DNA from: a virus | Strand: one strand, 5' to 3' | Virus record (IMG/VR): IMGVR_UViG_3300025131_000328 | Location: 1 to 27,506 of that record | DNA: 27,506 bases | Shown: piece by piece, positions 23,100 to 27,506 of the stretch | Position numbering within the stretch: the first letter of the stretch is position 1 | How the letters are laid out: every line of letters begins with the position of its first letter | The notes under the pieces: generated by a model | Told to the model about the DNA's origin: nothing | The model's database searches: none | What the model saw: only the letters and a program-made list of their open reading frames with translations | Program-made: the position numbers and the translations under genes

Positions 23100-23669
23100 A
23101 TGAAATTAAAAAAAATACTTAAAGAAGCTAGAAAGCACCAATGGAACGAAGAAAATAAAAGAGCTTTTCTTGAAGCTGTTTCTAATTTTAATGATTATGG
23201 GTCTAGTATTTATAAAAATGAAACCATTAAGGAATCATTAAAGACTATAACCGAATTAATTTATAAAGCAGAATCTTTTACTATGAATGAATCTGATGAT
23301 TGGTTTGATGGTATTTCAGTAAAAAGAGATATGAAGCAATTAAAAGAATCTTCCGGTCTTTTTGCAAAAACTGTTAATGAGATGGGTTTACTACAGCAGA
23401 GATTAGAATCCTTATACGAAGACATGGGTTATAAGCTTGGAAAGTATTTTGAGATAAAGGAAAAAATAGATAATATTTCAGATAAAGAAGCAGCAACAGA
23501 TTTTGATGATTTAAAAGACAAAGATGTTGATAATGATGGAGACACAGATGATTCAGATGAATATCTCCATAAAAAACTTGGAGTTGTTGCTAAAAAAGTA
23601 GAGTCACGTATTCCTGCTTTTTCAGAAATGAAATCTACAAGTACTCCCAGCAAATTTAAAAGAATGTAA
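23100..23669 (+). CDS. Head-cluster protein with dockerin/EF-hand-like calcium loop
   Basis: A 189-residue, mostly helical, acidic protein. The N-terminus MKLKKILKEARKHQ contains LKE|A, a candidate gp21-type cleavage site. Residues 142-153 read D-V-D-N-D-G-D-T-D-D-S-D, a DxDxDGxxxxxD loop followed by a helix (EYLHKKLGVVAKKV), the pattern of a single dockerin or EF-hand calcium-binding loop. The tail is Ser/Thr/Lys-rich (MKSTSTPSKFKRM). The calcium loop suggests a calcium-stabilised virion or core protein; T4 head proteins of this kind are not known to me. It is followed by a 67-base gap with the bS21 promoter-like element. Confidence 0.75.
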   Translation: MKLKKILKEARKHQWNEENKRAFLEAVSNFNDYGSSIYKNETIKESLKTITELIYKAESFTMNESDDWFDGISVKRDMKQLKESSGLFAKTVNEMGLLQQRLESLYEDMGYKLGKYFEIKEKIDNISDKEAATDFDDLKDKDVDNDGDTDDSDEYLHKKLGVVAKKVESRIPAFSEMKSTSTPSKFKRM

Positions 23670-23694
23670 AAATAATTTTTTTATTTGAATTTTA

Positions 23695-23705
23695 TTTCGT
23701 ATATT
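23695..23705 (+). promoter_or_regulatory. Candidate host-type promoter element upstream of bS21
   Basis: TTTCGTATATT, identical to 5685-5695 upstream of primase, lies 31 bases before the bS21 ATG after a T-rich tract. With the next bases it reads TATATTTA, seven of eight matching TAnnTTTG. Confidence 0.45.
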
Positions 23706-23736
23706 TAAGTAGTTATTAATTTACTAAAAAATAGTT

Positions 23737-24012
23737 ATGCAAAAAAATAGATTTTATAAAAAACCCAAAAAAGAAGATTTTATAATTCCCGGAGTGCCCA
23801 ATGGAGTAAAAGTTCCTCCTGGATATCTTGAAGTGGCCTTAAGAAAATTTAAGAAACAAACCAAAGAATTTGAAATCTTAGCTGAACATAGGGATAGGCA
23901 GGCTTATATTAAAAAGTCAGCTAGGAAAAGAATATTAAAAGAAAGTGCTATCGAAAAATTGAGAAGAGATGTTGAAAGACAAAAGATAATTGATAAAGAT
24001 TCGTGTTTTTAA
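23737..24012 (+). CDS. rpsU: Ribosomal protein bS21 (phage-encoded)
   Basis: A 91-residue protein. Residues about 30-78 follow the bS21 pattern: YLEVALRKFKKQTKEFEILA, then EHRDRQAYIKKSARKR and ESAIEKLRRD, comparable to [20 protein letters not shown] in E. coli, and to the flavobacterial RQ-x-FVKPS...KLRD pattern. A 29-residue N-terminal extension precedes it (KKPKKEDFIIPGVPNGVKVP). bS21 sits on the 30S platform near the 3' end of 16S rRNA and affects mRNA choice. In Bacteroidota it helps to hide the anti-Shine-Dalgarno. Phage-encoded bS21 is known in marine phages. The gene has its own promoter-like element, no Shine-Dalgarno, and is closed by a terminator, so it forms a separate unit within the head block. 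Confidence 0.85.
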   Translation: MQKNRFYKKPKKEDFIIPGVPNGVKVPPGYLEVALRKFKKQTKEFEILAEHRDRQAYIKKSARKRILKESAIEKLRRDVERQKIIDKDSCF

Positions 24013-24041
24013 ACTTTCGAATACAATATTTTAATTAATTT

Positions 24042-24073
24042 AAGAGCTTTTTTAACAAAAGGCTCTTTTTTTT
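24042..24073 (+). terminator. Rho-independent terminator after bS21
   Basis: Stem AAGAGC (24042-24047) pairs with GCTCTT (24062-24067). It can be lengthened by TTTT/AAAA with one bulged G, and is followed directly by a T tract to 24073. Confidence 0.85.
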
Positions 24074-24101
24074 GTGCTTTTTATTATGTTTTTGGGATAT
24101 A

Positions 24102-24120
24102 TTGATATACTTATATACAT
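24102..24120 (+). promoter_or_regulatory. Promoter-like element of the scaffold-capsid unit
   Basis: TTGATATACTTATATACAT, between the terminator and the scaffold gene, resembles the recurrent TTGATATTTATATA element with small differences. The leader to the ATG is about 97 bases. Confidence 0.4.
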
Positions 24121-24124
24121 AATA

Positions 24125-24187
24125 CGCTATTTCTAATATAGCGATAACATTAAATTAACCTACCTATTATAGTTCCAAATAACTATA
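24125..24187 (+). promoter_or_regulatory. Two leader hairpins upstream of the scaffold gene
   Basis: CGCTAT (24125-24130) pairs with ATAGCG (24138-24143) around a 7-base loop. TATAGTT (24168-24174) pairs with AACTATA (24181-24187) around a 6-base loop. Neither is followed by a T tract, so they are leader structures or operators rather than terminators. Confidence 0.5.
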
Positions 24188-24205
24188 TTTCCTAAAAATA
24201 AATTT

Positions 24206-24211
24206 AAGGAG
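24206..24211 (+). promoter_or_regulatory. Strong Shine-Dalgarno of scaffold gene
   Basis: AAGGAG lies 6 bases before the ATG at 24218. The same hexamer precedes the capsid gene. Confidence 0.8.
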
Positions 24212-24217
24212 AAAGTA

Positions 24218-25255
24218 ATGAGCGATTTATTGAAAGAAGCCATTGCAGATGCAAAAGCAGTTCGTGAAACGGCTATTGAAAATGCAAAGATGGCTCTTGA
24301 AGAAGCTTTTACTCCCAAACTACAATCTATGTTGTCAGCAAAGATTGAGGAAGAATTAGAAGACGAGGCCGATTTACCTGCAGCTATAAGCCCAGGTGAA
24401 GTGGATGAGCAATCTGATTCATCGGATATCGGAAATGGTGATAATAAAGTTGATGTTGCTGATGGTGGTGATCAAGAAGATCCTGGTAAAGGAAAATTAT
24501 CTGAAGACGAAGATGCTGAAGATTTGGAAGAATCAGAACATGGCATGGAAGGCGAAGAAACAGTTTTAGATGATTTAAAAGAAGAGGATGAAGAAGAGGT
24601 CTATGAAGATGAAGATTCCGAATATGTTGAGGAACAAGAGTCTGAAGAAGATCTAGAACTTGAATCTATTATCAAAGAACTTGAAGACGAACTGGAAGAG
24701 GACGAACACGAAGAAGAACTGGAAGTTGATACTGAAGTTCCCGTTGAAGAACCTCCAGTTGCCGACGTAGGTGTAGAAGAAGATGAAGAAGAAGTTGATC
24801 TAGAAGAAATTCTTAAATCCCTAAGGGAAGAAGAAGATGAGCTTGAAGAATCAGAAGATGGATATGAAGGAGAAACTGAAGTGGTTGATACTCTAAAAGA
24901 ACAATTAGAAGAAGCCTATGGCACTATTCGTTCTTTAAAGGGAACAATTAATGAAGTAAATCTTTTAAATGCCAAACTTTTGTTTTCTAACAAGATCTTT
25001 AGGAATCACACTTTATCTGAATCTGAAAAAGTTCGAGTAATCGAAAACTTTGATAGGGCTAGAAGCTTACGTGAAATTAAATTGATTTATTCAACATTGG
25101 CTGAATCTTTTAAAATTTCACCAAAATTAAAGAAAAAAATTACCGAAGGCTTTGCTTCGAAGTCGGTCTCAACGACCAAGGCTTCAAAAAGAAAAGTAAT
25201 AGCTGAAGGTAATGAATTAACTAACAGAATGAAAAAATTAGCCGGACTAATTTAA
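24218..25255 (+). CDS. Prohead scaffold/core protein (gp22-like)
   Basis: A 345-residue, extremely acidic scaffold. The N-terminal helix (MSDLLKEAIADAKAVRETAI) is followed by an Asp/Glu-rich low-complexity region (about residues 48-225) and a C-terminal helical domain (ARSLREIKLIYSTLAESF) ending in NELTNRMKKLAGLI, an end typical of core proteins of T4-like marine phages. Position directly before the capsid gene and composition match gp22, which fills the prohead and is degraded by the protease. Candidate (I/L)xE|(A/G) sites are LKE|A near residue 7, LEE|A near 29 and in QLEE|AYGT, ITE|GF and IAE|GN. It has a strong AAGGAG site. T4 gp22 is about 269 residues; the extra length is mainly the acidic region. 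Confidence 0.9.
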   Translation: MSDLLKEAIADAKAVRETAIENAKMALEEAFTPKLQSMLSAKIEEELEDEADLPAAISPGEVDEQSDSSDIGNGDNKVDVADGGDQEDPGKGKLSEDEDAEDLEESEHGMEGEETVLDDLKEEDEEEVYEDEDSEYVEEQESEEDLELESIIKELEDELEEDEHEEELEVDTEVPVEEPPVADVGVEEDEEEVDLEEILKSLREEEDELEESEDGYEGETEVVDTLKEQLEEAYGTIRSLKGTINEVNLLNAKLLFSNKIFRNHTLSESEKVRVIENFDRARSLREIKLIYSTLAESFKISPKLKKKITEGFASKSVSTTKASKRKVIAEGNELTNRMKKLAGLI

Positions 25256-25260
25256 AAAAT

Positions 25261-25266
25261 AAGGAG
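25261..25266 (+). promoter_or_regulatory. Strong Shine-Dalgarno of major capsid gene
   Basis: AAGGAG lies 8 bases before the ATG at 25275, in a 19-base gap. Confidence 0.8.
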
Positions 25267-25274
25267 AAATTAAA

Positions 25275-26939
25275 ATGACAAAAATTTCAAATTTATTGCA
25301 AGACGCCGGTGCCTCATATAAGAATCAAATCAATGAAACTAAAGGTTTGGTTAATAAGTGGGATAAAACAGGACTTCTCGAGGGAATGGACCAGGAATAT
25401 GATAAATCTGGTATGGCCGTTCTTTTGGAGAATCAAGCTCGTCAATTAATTGATGAGGCTTCTGCAACCGGCGGATCAAATGCCGAAGAATGGTCGGGTG
25501 TTGCTCTACCTCTTGTAAGAAGGATCTTTGCTGAAATTGCAGCTAAAGATTTTGTATCTGTTCAACCTATGAATTTACCATCAGGACTAGTTTTCTATCT
25601 TGATTTTAAATATGGTACAAGTGCAGCAGCAAATGATGCGGGAAGATTTACTGGAGACATCTTTGGTAATACTTCAGCTTCTGCTGATCCAACTGGCGGT
25701 CTTTATGGTGATGGTCGATGGCCTTTTTCCATAAAAGATGATGTTGCTGCAGTATCAGCAGTAAATGTATTTACAGCATCCTGGAAAGAAATCGGATTTA
25801 ACTCCGCTTTATCTACCTCTCTTAATATGGGAGGAAATAGTGATTCTGAGACTCTTTTGAAGATATCCTTTCCATTGGATAAATTAACTAGACCTGATAA
25901 TCAGGGAGTTAAAGGCTGGACAATAACTGGATCCGGGGTAACTGCAGCTAATAATATTAGCTCATACAACTATGTTAGTAATACTATTGCTAGCGCAGGA
26001 AGTAATACTCCAATCTATGGATCTAATTTAACAAGTGCCTTATCAGCATCGATATTTGTCCTTGCAACTAGTGCAATGCCAAAATTGGGTGCAACTATGC
26101 ACGTTAACTATGGCCGACAGCCCACAGAATCTACAAGAGGTGATTTTGAAGATACAGCTGGTGATGGAACAACTATCAATATTCCAGAAGTTAACGTTGG
26201 AATGCATTCAGAGCCAATTGTTGCTAAGACACGAAAGTTGAAAGCAGTCTGGTCTCCAGAATTTGCTCAAGATTTAAATGCTTATCATTCAATTGATGCT
26301 GAAGCTGAATTGACTTCAATGCTTTCTGAATATATCTCGATGGAGATTGATTTAGAGATCATAGATATGCTTTTACAGAATGCTGTAACAACTGAGTATT
26401 GGTCTGTTACACCTGGTCAGTCAATAAATAACGCAGGAACAGCTTTTGACGATGGAACATCAGCAGAAGCTTATAATCAGGGAACCTGGTTCCAAACTAT
26501 TGGAACTAAAGTTCAGAAAGTTTCTAATAAAATCCATGCAAGAACTCTTCGAGGAGGTGCTAATTTCTTAGTTACTTCTCCAGACGTTGCAACGATTATA
26601 GAATCTATTCCTGGATATGCTGCTGATACTGATGGAGGCTCAATGGGAGCACAGGGTTTTGCAATGGGTGTACAAAAAGTGGGTCAGCTTAATAGCAGAT
26701 TTACAGTGTACAAAAATCCATACATGCAAAGGAATGTTATTCTCATGGGATTCCGTGGAACTCAATTCTTGGAAACTGGAGCGGTCTACGCACCATATAT
26801 TCCATTAATCATGACTCCACTGGTATATGATCCTACCAACTTTACACCAAGAAAAGGTGTGATGACACGGTATGCTAAAAAGATCGTACGTCCAGAATTC
26901 TATGGTAAGATTTATATTAAAGGATTGAACAAAGTTTAA
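25275..26939 (+). CDS. Major capsid protein (gp23-like)
   Basis: A 554-residue HK97-fold capsid subunit of the T4 gp23 type (T4: 521). N-terminal helix region residues 1-61 (MTKISNLLQDAGASYKNQIN...LLENQARQLIDE). A candidate protease cut lies at Ile-Asp-Glu61|Ala62 (LIDE|ASATGG), close to T4's removal of 65 residues, with another possible site at LLE36|G37. Body motifs include WSGVALPLVRRIFAEIAAKD, FVSVQPMNLPSGLVFYLDFK, RKLKAVWSPEFAQDLNAYHS, AEAELTSMLSEYISMEIDLE, and the C-terminal YAPYIPLIMTPLVYDP with PRKGVMTRYAKK and PEFYG. Expressed from the scaffold unit and ended by the hairpin at 26964-26998. Confidence 0.97.
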   Translation: MTKISNLLQDAGASYKNQINETKGLVNKWDKTGLLEGMDQEYDKSGMAVLLENQARQLIDEASATGGSNAEEWSGVALPLVRRIFAEIAAKDFVSVQPMNLPSGLVFYLDFKYGTSAAANDAGRFTGDIFGNTSASADPTGGLYGDGRWPFSIKDDVAAVSAVNVFTASWKEIGFNSALSTSLNMGGNSDSETLLKISFPLDKLTRPDNQGVKGWTITGSGVTAANNISSYNYVSNTIASAGSNTPIYGSNLTSALSASIFVLATSAMPKLGATMHVNYGRQPTESTRGDFEDTAGDGTTINIPEVNVGMHSEPIVAKTRKLKAVWSPEFAQDLNAYHSIDAEAELTSMLSEYISMEIDLEIIDMLLQNAVTTEYWSVTPGQSINNAGTAFDDGTSAEAYNQGTWFQTIGTKVQKVSNKIHARTLRGGANFLVTSPDVATIIESIPGYAADTDGGSMGAQGFAMGVQKVGQLNSRFTVYKNPYMQRNVILMGFRGTQFLETGAVYAPYIPLIMTPLVYDPTNFTPRKGVMTRYAKKIVRPEFYGKIYIKGLNKV

Positions 26940-26963
26940 TCTGGATCTTAATTTATTGTAAAG

Positions 26964-26998
26964 TAAGGCTCTATTGTAAAATAGGGCCTTATTTTTTT
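26964..26998 (+). terminator. Rho-independent terminator after major capsid gene
   Basis: AAGGCTCTATT (26965-26975) pairs with AATAGGGCCTT (26980-26990) with one G-U pair, extended by T26964-A26991. The loop is GTAA, followed by seven T residues (26992-26998). Confidence 0.92.
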
Positions 26999-27016
26999 GG
27001 TTTCTTATTTTAAAAG

Positions 27017-27032
27017 AAGATATTTATTATTG
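27017..27032 (+). promoter_or_regulatory. Recurrent intergenic element after capsid terminator
   Basis: AAGATATTTATTATTG, with the exact GATATTTAT core, lies between the capsid terminator and the next gene, about 32 bases before its ATG. This is a position where a new promoter is needed. Confidence 0.45.
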
Positions 27033-27064
27033 GTTTATAGATTAATAAAATATGGGAACACTTA

Positions 27065-27493
27065 ATGGCTGCAGGAATTTATTCTTTTACTATTGAACAG
27101 GGATCTACTGTAGATTTTCAGATAGATTATAAAGATTCAAATGGGAATCCAGTAAATTTAAAAAATTATCAAGCAAGGATGCAAATAAGACCTTCAAAGA
27201 CATCCAATGATACTATATGCATACTCTCATCCTCTCTACAACCAGATGGAACTGGTTTGAATACAACTCCACCATCCGCGTCTACCACTATTCCGGTTTC
27301 TTCTGGTAGTATAAGAGTTTTTATTTCCGCTTTTAGTTCATCTCAGTTTTCATCTGGATCAAATGTATCCTGGGATCAAGCTAATTATGATTTAGAAATA
27401 CGTAGTGGTAGTGGAGTAACTACTGTCGTTAATAGGATATTAGAAGGTAAAGTTAAGCTATCAAAAGAAACAACTAGAAATGGAAATCCTTAA
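27065..27493 (+). CDS. Small virion-type beta protein
   Basis: A 142-residue protein beginning MAAGIYSFTIEQGSTVDFQI, followed by DYKDSNGNPVNLKNYQARMQ. The pattern xGxYxFTIEQGxTxxxxIxxKDSxGxPxNLxxYxARMQIRxS is one I recognise from small uncharacterised structural proteins of many tailed phages. It predicts an all-beta fold, with a Ser/Thr-rich middle (STTIPVSSGSIRVFISAFSS) and a C-terminal YDLEIRSGSGVTTVVNRILE. It is probably a neck, tail or head-completion component. It starts a new transcription unit after the capsid terminator. Confidence 0.75.
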   Translation: MAAGIYSFTIEQGSTVDFQIDYKDSNGNPVNLKNYQARMQIRPSKTSNDTICILSSSLQPDGTGLNTTPPSASTTIPVSSGSIRVFISAFSSSQFSSGSNVSWDQANYDLEIRSGSGVTTVVNRILEGKVKLSKETTRNGNP

Positions 27494-27495
27494 TT

Positions 27496-27506
27496 ATGGC
27501 AAATAA
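27496..27506 (+). CDS. Start of next gene (3' partial)
   Basis: ATGGCAAAT lies 2 bases after the preceding stop at the right edge of the window. The tight spacing matches the rest of the cluster; only Met-Ala-Asn is visible. Confidence 0.4.

Overview
The window is a contiguous piece of an AT-rich, T4-like (Straboviridae-related) contractile-tailed phage genome. Every supported gene is on the + strand and packing is tight, with gaps of a few bases or short overlaps. The diagnosis rests on a syntenic T4-type head block in canonical order: large terminase (gp17-like), portal (gp20-like), prohead protease (gp21-like), acidic scaffold (gp22-like) and major capsid protein (gp23-like). A primase and a recombination nuclease (gp47/gp46-like) lie upstream. 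The host is probably a member of the Bacteroidota. This is inferred from a signal peptide ending in FSQ (16 kb), a ribosomal protein bS21 whose C-terminal half follows the flavobacterial pattern (23.7 kb), a fibre-like YFNTGDKPTE motif (21.6 kb), and two promoter-like elements close to the Bacteroidota TAnnTTTG box. It is not proven.

Layout. 1-3.2 kb: three tandem paralogous virion proteins with the same core and different C-termini (a hedgehog-type Hint domain, a collagen-like Gly-Pro tail, and no tail), with a small DUF2784-like membrane protein between the first two. The first is cut by the window edge. 3.2-5.2 kb: two further structural proteins sharing a C-terminal motif. 5.2-9.8 kb: a GIY-YIG-type nuclease, a zinc-finger/TOPRIM primase and a 1053-residue SbcD-SbcC (gp47-gp46) fusion. 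9.8-11.6 kb: a fibre-like protein. 11.6-14.1 kb: an 829-residue protein joining an NMN-adenylyltransferase-like domain to what looks like a nucleic-acid-ligase-type nucleotidyltransferase (KxDG...EGLV...YKL). 14.1-15.0 kb: two unknowns. 15.0-16.4 kb: four small membrane or coiled-coil proteins that look like a holin/spanin-type lysis cluster without an endolysin. 16.4-27 kb: the packaging and head block, with several small unknowns, a dockerin-like calcium-loop protein and a phage-encoded ribosomal protein bS21 inserted. 27.0-27.5 kb: a small structural protein and the first codons of the next gene.

The genes form a late virion-building module around a replication/recombination insert. Terminase and portal package DNA into a prohead built on the scaffold and matured by the protease, for which plausible (I/L)xE|(A/G) cleavage sites are visible in scaffold and capsid proteins. 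Two clear rho-independent terminators bracket the scaffold-capsid transcription unit (24.05 kb and 26.97 kb), and its leader carries two hairpins. A recurring GATATTTAT element sits in many of the few intergenic gaps and may be the phage's late promoter. No tRNA, CRISPR or insertion sequence was seen, and no gene-free stretch exceeds about 205 bases.
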